Shown here: one piece after another, positions 22,103-55,616 of the stretch
Position numbering within the stretch: the first letter of the stretch is position 1
How the letters are laid out: each line of letters starts with the position of its first letter
DNA from: Rhodeus uyekii
Taxonomy: Eukaryota > Chordata > Actinopteri > Cypriniformes > Acheilognathidae
Assembly (NCBI GenBank): GCA_037043235.1
Contig: JAWRVZ010000101.1
Span: forward strand, 1,680,001 to 1,744,000
DNA: 64,000 nucleotides
Direction of reading: 5' to 3'
Notes under the pieces: generated by a model
Seen by the model: the letters and a program-made list of their open reading frames with translations, nothing else
Told to the model about the DNA's origin: nothing
The model's database searches: none
Made by a program: the position numbers and the translations under genes

Positions 22103-23033
22103 ATGGAGATTATTAAAGAGGACGATGATGATGCCAGAAATTCAGAAGCATGTGTAGTGAAAGATGAAGATACAGAGGAACATAGAGGTTGGTGACTATT
22201 CTTGATTCTTCATTAATGAATGTTGAAAAAGAACATTCATGGAAAACAGATGCATAGAAGCAAAAATAGCATAGTTGTTGATAAGCCATAGACAATAGAA
22301 GTTATATTTGAAAATTGTATCTAAAAAAAGCATTATATTTTCATTTTAGACTTAAGAGAGTGCAAGAGGAAAGTGAAGAATTGAATGAAATAAAGAAGAA
22401 ACATCAGATTCAGGATCTCCATGATGTCAAAACTGGAGAAAAAAAGGACAAGAACTACTTCAAAGAGCAGAAGCAAAAACGTCTTTTACCTGCCCTCAAT
22501 GTGGAAAGAACTATAAAAACCTTAAAATTCACATGCAAATTCACGCAGAAGAGAAGCCGTTCACATGTGATCTGTGTGGAAAGAGTTTCAAATGGTCCAA
22601 TAGTCTCAGAGTTCATAAGCTCATTCACTCTGGAGAAAAGCCATTTGATTGTGATCAGTGCGAAAAGAAGTTTGTAAAGGAATCAGATTTAAAGGCTCAC
22701 ATGAAAGTTCACACAAAAGAAAAACCTTACTTGTGTTCTGTGTGTGGAAAGAGATTTTCATGGCTTGGCCAATTTAAAGGCCATCAGAAAATACATGCTG
22801 GTGTGAAAGAGCATTTGTGCTCAGATTGTGGTAAAGCTTTTACTACAGCCACTCAGTTAAAAGTGCACAGAAGGATCCACACTGGAGAAAGACCGTACAA
22901 GTGTTCATATTGTGGAAAGAGATTCAAGCAGTTAGGAGGCCTGCAAGGACATGAGAGAATTCACACCGGAGAGAAACCGTATCAATGCCATCAAGAGATT
23001 CAGCCATTCCAGAACTCCTCAGATTCACAGTAA
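22103..23033 (+). pseudogene. Duplicate C2H2 zinc-finger gene, frameshifted
   Basis: Start exon 22103-22190 reads MEIIKEDDDDARNSEAC and ends at a GAG/GTTGGT donor. The finger exon begins after CATTTTAG near 22349. An extra two bases there (ACTTAAGAGAGTGC against ACTTGAAAGTGC) shift the frame and no nearby alternative AG restores it. A second shift lies near 22440. Five complete fingers survive in frame (22554-22980) from FTCDLCGKSF; the final finger is cut by a deletion after CHQ. Two N-terminal fingers seen in the 4257 copy are missing. Poly(A) signal at 23146. Likely a pseudogene of the gene at 1377-5077. Confidence 0.75.
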
Positions 23034-23520
23034 GAAGAATTACCACAAATTAAATGGCATGTTGGTGCAATTTTAATGCAATTTATTATTATTATTTGGG
23101 AGGGCTGTCTTCAGAAAAGTTTCAATGGTGTTTTCTATGAAGCTGAATAAAGTTTATAATAAAGTATGTTAATAAGTGCAGTGCTGCTTTGTTTACTGGG
23201 CAAACCGCTATATTTATGCTGTTGCATAAGCATGAATATACATATATTATATACAATATGTATATTTGTAGTGAATATACATTCAGTCTATCAGCTGTTT
23301 TGTTCTGGGCAATTATTTAATAATTTGGATAAATTAAATTAACTCACATCCTCACAAATCAAACCATAAAACATTTTAACATGCAAAACCCTGAGCTATG
23401 AGCTAAACTCGGCTCAAAATCTAATATCCATTTATAAAAAGTAAAGTTTTCATAAAAAGTACAATATTTTGAATAAAATTTATATACATTTAAATATTGA
23501 GTAAATTAATGTCATTACAG

Positions 23521-23990
23521 TCCACCACCAAATTAGACTTAATATTAGACTTGAATTATCAATATAAAAATCAAACTATCAATCAATCAAATCGATCAAT
23601 AATCATAACTTAGCACTTAATATTCATCAATTGTATTAATTCGCCTGCACTTTTAAGGCTGTCGTTCAGCCAAACAAACTTTGTTTATAATGTTTTCATG
23701 TGACCAGTGTAAAGCTGCTTTGAAACAATCTGTATTGTAAAAAGCACTATATAAGTAAAGGTGACTTGACTTAACTTGACTGGATATTTGGGAAATGAAA
23801 ATAAGTTTTTTCAACAGGTTTCTCAGTGGGTGCGTGACTGACCCGCGACTATACCGTCTCACAGTAACCAAGTTGTCCTGCTGCACGGGCTCTACAGCCA
23901 GAACCCAACAATGTACAGGGTTTGCTAAGTTAGTCGCATCCAAAGCAGTATCTAAAGCCCTTGCAATGCTAATACGTTATGATACAGATT
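23521..23990. mobile_element. L2 LINE tail joined to an antisense ORF1 piece
   Basis: 23521-23780 is a plus-strand LINE 3' tail ending in TTGAC-like repeats. Immediately after, 23800-23960 is minus-strand ORF1 sequence (ALDTALDATNLANPVHC-type, matching 58920-59120) with an internal deletion. The tail faces inward, so this is unlikely to be a simple twin-priming product. Confidence 0.65.
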
Positions 23991-24089
23991 TAGATTGAAG
24001 CAAGTTATGTTAGATTGATGTGACAATCACAAATGTAAAAACATTTTTTTAACTTAACTTAACTCGCTGGAAAAGACAGGAAATTTCCT

Positions 24090-26960
24090 CACCGGAGCTG
24101 AATGGGGAACTTTCCTTGCAAAAGCAGACTGGGTAAATGGACTAGAAGGAGCAGACTAGGGAACTTGCTTTGCAGGAGCAGACTGGGGAACTTGCTTTGC
24201 AGGAGCAGACTGGGGAACTTGCCTCGCAGGAGCAGACTGGGGAACTTGCTTCGCAGGAGCAGACTGGGGAACTTGCCTCGCAGGAGCAGACTGGGGAACT
24301 TGCCTCGCAGGAGCAGACTGGGGAACTTGCCTCGCAGGAGCAGACTGGGGAACTTGCCTCAACAGAGCACACTGGGGAAATGGACTAGCAGGAGCAGACA
24401 AGGGAATTTACCTCAACGGAGCAGACTGGGGAACTTGCTTCGCAGGAGCAGACTCGGGAACTTGCTTCGCAGGAGTAGACTCGGGAACTTGCTTCGCAGG
24501 AGCAGACTGGGGAACTTGCTTCGCAGGAGCAGACTGGGGAATTTGCCTCACAGGAGCAGACTGGGGAAATGGACTAGCAGGAGCAGACAAGGGAACTTAC
24601 CTCAAGGGAGCAGACTGGGGAACTTGCTTTGCAGGAGCAGACTGGGGAACTTGCTTTCGCAGGAGCAGACTGGGGAACTTGCCTCGCAGGAGCAGACTGG
24701 GGAACTTGCCTCGCAGGAGCAGACTGGGGAACTTGCCTCAACAGAGCACACTGGGGAAATGGACTAGCAGGAGCAGACAAGGGAATTTACCTCAACGGAG
24801 CAGACTGGGGAACTTGCTTCGCAGGAGCAGACTGGGGAACTTGCTTCGCAGGAGCAGACTGGGGAACTTGCCTCACAGGAGCAGACTGGGGAAATGGACT
24901 AGCAGGAGCAGACTGGGGAACTTGCCTCACAGGAGCAGACTGGGGAAATGGACTAGCAGGAGCAGACAAGGGAACTTACCTCAACGGAGCAGACTGGGGA
25001 ACTTGCTTTGCAGGAGCAGACTGGGGAACTTGGCTTGCAAACGCAGACTGGGGAACTTGCCTCGACGGAGCAGACTGGGGAACTTGCTTCTCTGGAGCAG
25101 ACTGGGGAACTTGCCTCGCAGGAGCAGACTGGGGAACTTGCTTCGCAGGAGCAGACTCGGGAACTTGCCTCGCAGGAGCAGACTGGGGAACTTGCCTCAA
25201 CAGAGCACACTGGGGAAATGGACTAGCAGGAGCAGACAAGGGAACTTACCTCAACGGAGCAGACTGGGGAACTTGCTTCGCAGGAGCAGACTCGGGAACT
25301 TGCCTCGCAGGAGCAGACTGGGGAACTTGCCTCAACAGAGCACACTGGGGAAATGGACTAGCAGGAGCAGACAAGGGAACTTACCTCAACGGAGCAGACT
25401 GGGGAACTTGCTTCGCAGGAGCAGACTCGGGAACTTGCTTCTCTGGAGCAGACTGGGGAACTTGCCTCAATGGAGTAGTCTGGGGAAATGGACTAGCAGG
25501 AGCAGACTGGGGAACTTGCTTCGCAGGAGCAGACTGGGGAACTTGCCTCGCAGGAGCAGACTGGGGAACTTGCCTCGCAGGAGCAGACTCGGGAACTTGC
25601 TTCGCAGGAGCAGACTGGGGAACGTGCCTCGCAGGAGCAGACTGAGGAACTTGCCTCGCAGGAGCAGACTGGGGAACTTGCCTCAACAGAGCACACTGGG
25701 GAAATGGACTAGCAGGAGCAGACAAGGGAATTTACCTCAACGGAGCAGACTGGGGAACTTGCTTCGCAGGAGCAGACAAGGGAATTTACCTCAACGGAGC
25801 AGACTGGGGAACTTGCTTCGCAGGAGCAGACTCGGGAACTTGCCTCGCAGGAGCAGACTGGGGAACTTGCCTCGCAGGAGCAGACTGGGGAACTTGCCTC
25901 AACAGAGCACACTGGGGAAATGGACTAGCAGGAGCAGACAAGGGAATTTACCTCAACGGAGCAGACTGGGGAACTTGCTTCGCAGGAGCAGACTCGGGAA
26001 CTTGCCTCACAGGAGCAGACTGGGGAACTTGCTTCGCAGGAGTAGACTCGGGAACTTGCTTCGCAGGAGCAGACTGGGGAACTTGCTTCGCAGGAGCAGA
26101 CTGGGGAACTTGCTTCGCAGGAGCAGACTGGGGAACTTGCCTCAATGGAGCAGACTGGGGAACTTGACTCGCAGGAGCAGACTGGGGAACTTGCTTTCGC
26201 AGGAGCAGACTGGGGAACTTGCCTCGCAGGAGCAGACTGGGGAACTTGCCTCGCAGGAGCAGACTGGGGATCTTGCCTCAACAGAGCACACTGGGGAAAT
26301 GGACTAGCAGGAGCAGACAAGGGAATTTACCTCAACGGAGCAGACTGGGGAACTTGCTTCGCAGGAGCAGACTGGGGAACTTGCTTCGCAGGAGCAGACT
26401 GGGGAACTTGCCTCAATGGAGCAGACTGGGGAACTTGACTCGCAGGAGCAGATTGGGGAACTTGCCTCAACGGAGCAGACTGGGGAACTTGCCTCAACGG
26501 AGCAGACTGGGGAACTTGCCTCAACGGAGCAGACTGGGGAACTTGCCTCAATGGAGCAGACAGGGGAACTTGCCTCAACGGAGCAGACTGGGGAACTTGC
26601 CTCAATGGAGCAGACAGGGGAACTTGCCTCAACGGAGCAGACTGGGGAACTTGCCTCAACGGAGCAGACTGGGGAACTTGCCTCAATGGAGCAGACAGGG
26701 GAACTTGCCTCAACGGAGCAGACTGGGGAACTTGCCTCAACGGAGCAGACTGGGGAACTTGCCTCAACGGAGTAGACTGGGGAACTTGCCTTGCAGGAGC
26801 AGATTGGGGAACCTGACATGCGGTAGCAGACTGGTGAACTTGCCTCAACGGAGCAGACTGGGGAACTTGCCTCAACGGAGTAGACTGGGGAACTTGCCTT
26901 GCAGGAGCAGATTGGGGAACCTGACATGCGGTAGCTGATTGGGGAACTTGCCTCGCTGGT
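24090..26960. repeat. 27-bp minisatellite with higher-order structure
   Basis: About 105 tandem units of a 27-bp motif (GCAGGAGCAGACTGGGGAAC then TTGCCTC). Variant units recur as cassettes: AGAGCACACTGGGGAAATGG starts at 24364, 24743, 25202, 25337, 25688, 25904 and 26283. Because 27 is a multiple of three and the motif lacks stops in most frames, long frames (up to 542 codons) open on both strands; these are not genes. Confidence 0.95.
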
Positions 26961-27029
26961 TGATAATAACCATAAGAAAGGAATCTAAAAAGCTTATCAA
27001 CCAGTCTCATCTGGAAGCAGAGGATAAAT

Positions 27030-27320
27030 TAAAGAATAGCAGAGGAGAGCTGATTCTTCCTCAGTGTCTTCAGGAAGAAAAGGTGCCGGTGAGCCTTCTT
27101 GACCAGGCTGGAGGTGTTGGTTGTCCAGGACATGTCCGCCAATATATGGATCCCCAGGAACTTGAAACTGGAGACACGCTCAACGGCCATTCCATTGATG
27201 TGGATGGTGTCGTGTGCCTCTTGACTCTTTCCTGTCCTGTTAAGTCCACGATGAGCTCCTTCGTTTTGATGGTGTTGAGGAGCAGGTTATAGTCGGTGCA
27301 CCATGTGGCCAGGCCCTAAT
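27030..27320 (-). pseudogene. LINE RT fragment, antisense remnant
   Basis: Minus-strand reading gives the post-RT region of a fish LINE (a segment like LLLNTIKTKELIVDL and [11 protein letters not shown]). It corresponds to roughly 62690-62950 of the LINE at the window end, but diverged and with stops. Confidence 0.6.
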
Positions 27321-28130
27321 TATGTCTTGTAATATTTGGGAAAGCATGCATTTTGATGGGAAAATTACATTTCTAGGTATTCCATTGGGTTAATTGCCCA
27401 GTCAGATACTGTACGGCAGTCCGACCCAATATGGCTCTGTTTTTCCTGGTCTTGTCAAGCGACAGAAGTGATTCTCCATAGGCCATACTGGCTTAACACC
27501 AGTCAGGGGGAAAGGATTGTCTTCAGCAATTACTGTGCAATGACCAAGTCAATAACAATCCGTCAGGTGGAAATGGCTCAGAAAGCCACAGCAATTTTTT
27601 ATTTTATTTATTTTATTGAAACAACAATCAAAAATATATAATTACATTATGGCAGTAGGATCAGGTGCAAAAGTGCATTACAGAAGAGAAAAAGGAAAAC
27701 AAAGAAAATAAAAATCTGCTTTGTTTTACTTCTCAAATCTTGTCTTGTAGCACAGAGGTGTTTTTTATGCAAAAAAATCATTTTTAGGGCATTTGTAGAG
27801 AAAATAATCTCATTGTGAAATGCACAAAAACTTAGGTTTCACTTTCAGATATTTCATTTTGTGTATATAACATTCCCAGATACTGGAGAGCATCTGCTGT
27901 GTTCAAACATCTGAGAAACGTTTTTAAGATGTCAGATTTACATACACTCATGAATCATAACCATCTTAAACACATTTTCTGTCAGGAAACGTCCTAGAGA
28001 CGCATTACAGATGAGCAAACTCTATAAAATACGTCTTCCAGATGTAATCAGAAACATCAGACTCTCTGAAATGAACATAATATCAGGAATGTTTCGTATC
28101 TTTTTCATGGCTATTGAAGTATAAATAAGC
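27321..28130. other. No gene recognised
   Basis: AT-rich intergenic sequence upstream of the next zinc-finger gene. No supported frame or RNA gene. Confidence 0.4.
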
Positions 28131-28183
28131 GTTGATCAATAGTTTTAGATCAACGTGTGACTTTTATTTTGTTTCTCCTCGCG

Positions 28184-28191
28184 TGACGTCA
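28184..28191 (+). promoter_or_regulatory. CRE palindrome TGACGTCA
   Basis: Perfect CREB/ATF consensus about 250 bp upstream of the ATG at 28440, in a locally GC-rich, promoter-like stretch (28170-28440). Confidence 0.5.
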
Positions 28192-28439
28192 TCAGCCCTG
28201 CGCCCGCGTCTTCGCCAATGTCCGCCGGATAAAAGGTTTGTTTTCATCGGTATAAAATCATACAAAACGGCAAAAGCGCTTCACGGCAGCTTTACGGCGA
28301 TGTTCCTCACGCCGCTGTGTTTCAGTGCTGTTGTCCATGACAGCGTCTTTCTATAGAAATCTTCATGCGCGAGTGTTTTATTCCTCTTCCCAGAGCAGCA
28401 GGAGAGCCGGAGGTTTATCGATCGGGATCTGCTGGAAAG

Positions 28440-29376
28440 ATGGAGTTTATTAAAGTGGAGATTGTGGATCTGAGTGATCTAGAACCCTTCAGAGTGAAAG
28501 AAGAAGAAGACGGAGGAGGAGGAGGAGGTTAGTGTCTGATCCTGATCAATGTATCTTCATCACTGCCATTAACAAGCACAGGACTTTCCTGTGTGTCTAA
28601 CAGTAGAGAGCGGCGCTTGCAACATCAAGGTCATGGGTTTGATTCCCAGGGAAAGCAAGAACTGATTAGAATGTCAATGTGTTTCTTGAATGCAATGATA
28701 AAAGCAGCTGATAAAAGCATGAATGTGAAAGATCACTCACCATGTTGCTCTTAACTTGCTCATTTCAGGCCTGGTGGAAGAGGAAAGTGCAGATCGGAGC
28801 GTCGTGGAGAAGCGTCCGGATCCGAGCGGAGAACAGCCACAGACGGCCCAGAGCCCAGCGGGCAGGAAAGCGTTCGGATGCCCGCACTGCGGGACCAGTT
28901 ACAAATGTAAAGAAGACCTTAAGGATCACATGACGATCCACAGCGAGAGGCCGTACACGTGCCTTCAGTGCGGGAAGAGCTACACGCAGAAGATCAACCT
29001 GCAGAACCACCTGCTCATCCACAACGGAGACAAGCCGTTCACCTGCACGCAGTGCGAGAAGAGCTTCACGCGCAAGGGAGACCTGAAGAAGCACATCATC
29101 GGCCACTACGGCGAGCGGCCGTTCACCTGCCACCAGTGCGGGAACAACTTCAGACACCAGGGGAACCTCACGAGCCACATGAAGATCCACACGGGAGAGA
29201 AATCAAGCCGCAGTCCGCAGAGCGACAAGAAAATGGCGCAGCTGTGCAACTTCAAGAGTCCTGTGCTGTATCACGCCGGAGCCATGCCCTTCAAGTGCGA
29301 CCACTGCGGGCAGAGGTTCATCCTGTCCGCGCACCTCAAGAGACACCTGCGCTGGCACAGCAAAGACAAATCCTGA
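28440..29376 (+). CDS. C2H2 zinc-finger protein, 2 exons, intact
   Basis: Exons 28440-28527 and 28769-29376 (GAG/gttagt donor, catttcag acceptor, phase 1), 231 codons plus TGA. The start exon MEFIKVEIVDLSDLEPFRV is the acidic fish zinc-finger start exon also seen at 22103. Five intact fingers follow (FGCPHCGTSY, YTCLQCGKSY, FTCTQCEKSF, FTCHQCGNNF, FKCDHCGQRF) plus a degenerate one between the fourth and fifth that lost both cysteines (SRSPQSDKKMAQ). Codon use is much more GC-rich than in the other two finger genes. Probably a nuclear DNA-binding regulator; target unknown. AATAAA at 29609. Confidence 0.85.
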
Positions 29377-29608
29377 GCCGGGCACTGCCAGCTCACATGT
29401 ACTCTGTGTGTGTGTGTGAGAGAGAGAGAGAGTGTATGTGTGCAAATGTTTGTATGCGTGCGAGAGAGTGTGAGTGAATGCAACAAATAACCTGTGAGTG
29501 AGTGTGTGTGTGTGACTGTATGTGTGAGATTGTGTTTGTATGCATGCGAGAGAGTGTGTGTGAATGCAGCAAATAATCTGTGCTTTCCTTTTTAGGTCCA
29601 ACAGACTT

Positions 29609-29614
29609 AATAAA
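29609..29614 (+). terminator. Poly(A) signal of the 28440 zinc-finger gene
   Basis: AATAAA 233 bp after the stop, following a (TG)n/(GA)n-rich 3'UTR. Confidence 0.6.
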
Positions 29615-29879
29615 TATGAGCAATTTTACAACAAAGTTTATTAAACGAGCTGTTGTCTCGAAGCGTGAGGAACTGAAGGACGCGCGACACATCCAGCAGT
29701 GTGTGGACTAACGGTGTGGATCATGAGATGTGAATGCGGTGATTGAGGAAGTCAGTTAATCATGGCTCTGCAGAACTGAGGTTCCCTGCTGAGGATCCTC
29801 TAACACACCTGGATGTGCGAGTACTGTAAACACGTTACACACACACACTTGCGTGTGAATCATGTTTTCTTCACTACAG

Positions 29880-30043
29880 CTGCTCTTCAGCTGATAGAAA
29901 TGGATTTATTTCCTCATTGGAGAATTTTTCAACATTGATTTGATAATATAAGTGGTTTTGATGCCGTTTTCTTGTTTATGACTGTAAAGTTATGAAGCAA
30001 TCTGCGTTGTATAAAGTGCTATATAAATAAATGTGACTTGACG
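29880..30043 (+). mobile_element. LINE/SINE tail fragment
   Basis: Contains TGTATAAAGTGCTATATAAA and ends GTGACTTGAC, the same tail as the L2-group copies but more diverged. No coding part. Confidence 0.7.
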
Positions 30044-30265
30044 AGCAGTGTTTGCTCTCTTTAATATGTTCATGTTTCAGTCACTTAACTTTCCCCAGCC
30101 GATGGTCATAAATACTGCTAGATCACTAGATTTGATCCCATAAAATATCACAGATCTCAGCAACACACACATATAGACATGTGTTGTGTGTTTATATATA
30201 TACACACACACAAATACACATCTTATATGAGTTTAGATATCGGAATAGTTTCAGACACTTAAGTG

Positions 30266-30271
30266 TTTATT
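30266..30271 (-). terminator. Candidate poly(A) signal for mov10l1
   Basis: AATAAA on the minus strand 568 bp past the mov10l1 stop and before the convergent zinc-finger gene. No closer perfect signal was seen. Confidence 0.35.
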
Positions 30272-30838
30272 GAATCAAACATTAATCCCTCATCTAGAGG
30301 AAAACAAAATTTCTCTTATTGGCTTTAACTTTGTTAAATGCATCCCATGCTTAATGATGTTATCCTTCCATGATTAGTGAGAGATTCATTGATGTGAATA
30401 TATGACCTCATTGTAGAGCTTTCGTCCAAAATAATCTGCATGTGTGAAAGAAAAACACAATGCAAGTCCTTTCATTCAAAGTCACTGATAAATATATATT
30501 TGCGTGAAATCCTCCCCGTCTGGAAGGGTGGAGCTGATGGAAGAACACTTAAAACCAACGCTTGCTGAAATGATTTTAATAAACATTTCAAGGAACATAA
30601 CAGAAACAAACACTGGTTCACAGAGTAATGCCTGAATACAGACAAACCAATCTGGAGAACTACTTGTGCTGCAAACGAGAGCACATATTTGCATCTTATA
30701 ATGCAGATGACTGCGGTCTTTCAGTGAGGCATTTAGACAATAACAAGCAAAAAGTGTAGATGACATTCATTACTTAACACAAAACAATCATTAATCATCA
30801 CAATCCTGCACTGGTCCAAGTCCAGGTCAGAGCGACTT

Positions 30839-52799
<21,961 letters not shown>

Positions 52800-53110
52800 C
52801 ACACACACACTCGAACCCGCAGCACGCGCACATGTGCACTAACACTCGCGCGCACGTGACGAGGAGAATCACGCTCCTCCTTCTACCTGCGTGCACTTAG
52901 GCTTCACCCTGACTGTTTCGGGGAAAGATTCGAAGCTTCGCGAGTGTCGTGAACAGCGCCATCTGGTGCTTATTTAAAATAAAGCAGGCAGAAGCCTGTG
53001 GAAGAAGCTCTGTCAGATGAAGCAACCACAATAAAGGTAATACAGGTTTTAATTATTTTTCTTAAGAAATAAAAGCTGTTTCACAGTGTTGGGACTGAGT
53101 CTATTTCTCC
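52800..53110 (-). promoter_or_regulatory. Presumed mov10l1 promoter/5'UTR region
   Basis: CpG-containing sequence directly upstream of the start codon with a perfect E-box CACGTG at 52853-52858. No TATA box. The transcription start is unknown. Confidence 0.35.
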
Positions 53111-53122
53111 TCTTAGATAGTA

Positions 53123-53640
53123 CAGTAATACCTCTAGATACGAGCGTATCAAGATATACATTTCAAGTTATGAGCAAATATTCGAGATACCACGCGAGTA
53201 TCGAGTCATCTTGCACGCACTTATGATCGCAGTACATCCACGATATGCACCATCCTAAAGCAGAAGGATGCTATAAAGAATGTAAATCCTTCCAAGGGCA
53301 TGACGATTATATCGAAGTTATGTTTGAATGTAAAAAGTTATGTTTGAATGTAGATCTCCTTCGATAGATATTTCGTTAAAAGCTCTGCGTAAGTGAAAGT
53401 GAAAGTGAAAGTGAGGGTAGTCAGGCGAAAAAAGGTAAGAAAATTGATCGAAAGTAAAGAATACAAATCGGAAAAAAACAAAACAATAATATAAAATAGA
53501 AAAGTTTTTAAAAATATGTAAGTTGAGTTATGTTAATTTAAGTTACCGTACGTAGTGTTCGTGTAACTGAATCAAGTGTCTGCGTACCAACCCCCCCCCT
53601 CCCTCCTCCGCACCTGCCGCTACTGTATATAAAAACTTAT
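53123..53640. mobile_element. Tigger-like fragment
   Basis: Begins TA then CAGTAATACCTCTAGATACG at 53123, the third copy of this terminus. The right end is unclear and no transposase motif was found. Confidence 0.5.
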
Positions 53641-53719
53641 AATTAAAACCACATTTTATTTGACATCACACTGTATACATATTGAGTGAATTGCATATAT
53701 ATACACACACACATTCATT

Positions 53720-53812
53720 CAAAACTCGCGGGCCGCACTAACATTAAACTTTCATATTATCCCGCTGGCCACAAAATATCGTTTCGCAGGCCGCATGTTT
53801 GAGACCCCTTAT
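53720..53812. mobile_element. hAT-type terminus
   Basis: CGGGCCGCACTAACATT ... GGCCGCATGTTTGAGACCCC is the common hAT end. The other end was not located. Confidence 0.45.
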
Positions 53813-54282
53813 TTAACCCAATTTCTGACATGTCCATTTTTGGCAATAAGCCACGGCGTACATTAAGATGAACATATTTAAGACCAGAAAAAGATTTAAA
53901 ATCAGAAGGAGTATGGGAGTATTGCAGCTAAGGTCCAGGATTTAAAAAAATCAATTAAAAAAATGCTATAAACTCATTTAAAAACAACAAAACAGACAGG
54001 CACCAAACAAACAAAACACTTGCTGCCATCTTGGTTTAGGGGCGGAATAATCTATATCTGGAATAATGACACACTCTTCTGCAATTTGAGCTTTCAGGGA
54101 CCGTATTTCTTGCATCTTTCTGATATGTGGGGGTTCAGAGCCGTCATTTCCCTCTGTTTCACTGAGAGCCACAACAGTAATATTGCATAGTATCTTTCTT
54201 GCATCCTCCATGGACTGTGACATGAGAAGCTGTGCCATTGACCTCACAAAGAAATATTTTATGCGATGTGTTTTTTTCTTCA

Positions 54283-54463
54283 AGCAGTCCCACTGGCAGA
54301 TCATCTTAATGCAATGTGCAACATCAACTCGAACAAAACAAGGTGGCACTTTTGCTGACAGTTCACCCAGTAAGACAGCATAACTCTCATTGATGAAGGT
54401 CTTTAGATCAGGATGAGGAGTAAAAGCCTTGACCAGAACTCACAGCAAAGCCAGAGAAAAGAC
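54283..54463. repeat. Direct repeat copy 1 (about 181 bp)
   Basis: Matches 55433-55616 almost perfectly (one 3-bp difference, ACATC against ACATCATC). Confidence 0.9.
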
Positions 54464-55159
54464 ACTCACAACCTCTTTTGGAGTTGGTGCACCTGCGCAT
54501 ATCCATTCTGTCAGCCAATTGCCTTAACATCGTGTCTCTCTGACAGCATTTGCACCACTGGGACACTTGAGTGCTCGTCCCCTGCCAAAACACCCTGATA
54601 CCAGAATATATGGCCAGATTTGCCCATTCGTCTCTGTAGTTTCCTCACTACTGAGCCAGCTGCATCAAAAGTCACGTTTTTGATAAGGATTTGTACATGT
54701 ACATTTGTGTTTGACTCCAATAGTGACAGGAAGAACAAAATGGGATCCTTGTCGCCTAACTCCGAGTCATTTCTCTCTTGCTTTGCTTTGCATAGGGTAG
54801 CCAAATTAGGCAGATGACTTGGCTCAGGATCTCCAAAATCAGCCCTATGGGAATGTCATTCATAGATGATTATGCACTTCCAGAAAACTCTGCTTTTTAC
54901 ATTGGTGAGAACCTTATTGTTTATATGCGTTTTCAAACCAAAGCGCCCTCATGTGATTCAGTCCATTTTTGTTTCTGTAGGTTGCCTGCACACACTCGGA
55001 GTCATCGGGCTAATTTTCGGTTACTCACTTGGATCTCTTTGTGCTGGCTTAATTAAGAGAGGAAAGTTAAAATTGTTATACCTTAGGAGTCTTAAAAGTT
55101 CCAAAAAAGAAGTGAACAGTTGGAAGCAAGAGGAGAAGGAGGACTTTGGACATCCTGCA

Positions 55160-55292
55160 GCAGTGGTCGCGGTGCGCGGTGGTGAGGGAGGCGCGGTGCT
55201 CGATTGTTGCCGCTTGCAGCCGCTCACGGACCGGTCCGCGATCCGATCAGCGGACCCGTACCATTTGATCCATGGACCGGGGGTTGGGGACC
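55160..55292 (-). mobile_element. hAT MITE fragment
   Basis: Ends CCATGGACCGGGGGTTGGGG then ACCACTG. It shares CGGACCGGTCCG with the element at 57421, in the opposite orientation. Confidence 0.65.
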
Positions 55293-55432
55293 ACTGTCCT
55301 GCAGAATATGGGACTTTAGGAAAGCAGGCAGAGCAGGAGGCTCAGGAAAGACCAGTGGAGCAAGTGACCCAGGATAGCCAGGCAGACTATGAGACCCCAG
55401 AATAGCTGGAATAGAGTGTAAGAGCACAGACG

Positions 55433-55616
55433 AGCAGTCCCACTGGCAGATCATCTTAATGCAATGTGCAACATCATCAACTCGAACAAAACAAGGTGGC
55501 ACTTTTGCTGACAGTTCACCCAGTAAGACAGCATAACTCTCATTGATGAAGGTCTTGAGATCAGGATGAGGAGTAAAAGCCTTGACCAGAACTCACAGCA
55601 AAGCCAGAGAAAAGAC
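55433..55616. repeat. Direct repeat copy 2 (about 184 bp)
   Basis: Second copy of 54283-54463, about 1.15 kb downstream, in the same orientation. Confidence 0.9.

Noticed and set aside
24102..26938. Long open frames of 221, 338, 542 and 239 codons
   Set aside because: They are phase shadows of a 27-bp tandem repeat, open on both strands, with no start context, splice signals or known domain.
24090..26960. CRISPR-like array
   Set aside because: Contiguous tandem units without unique spacers, in a vertebrate genome.
28765..29190. 141-codon minus-strand frame
   Set aside because: Shadow of the zinc-finger exon on the other strand.
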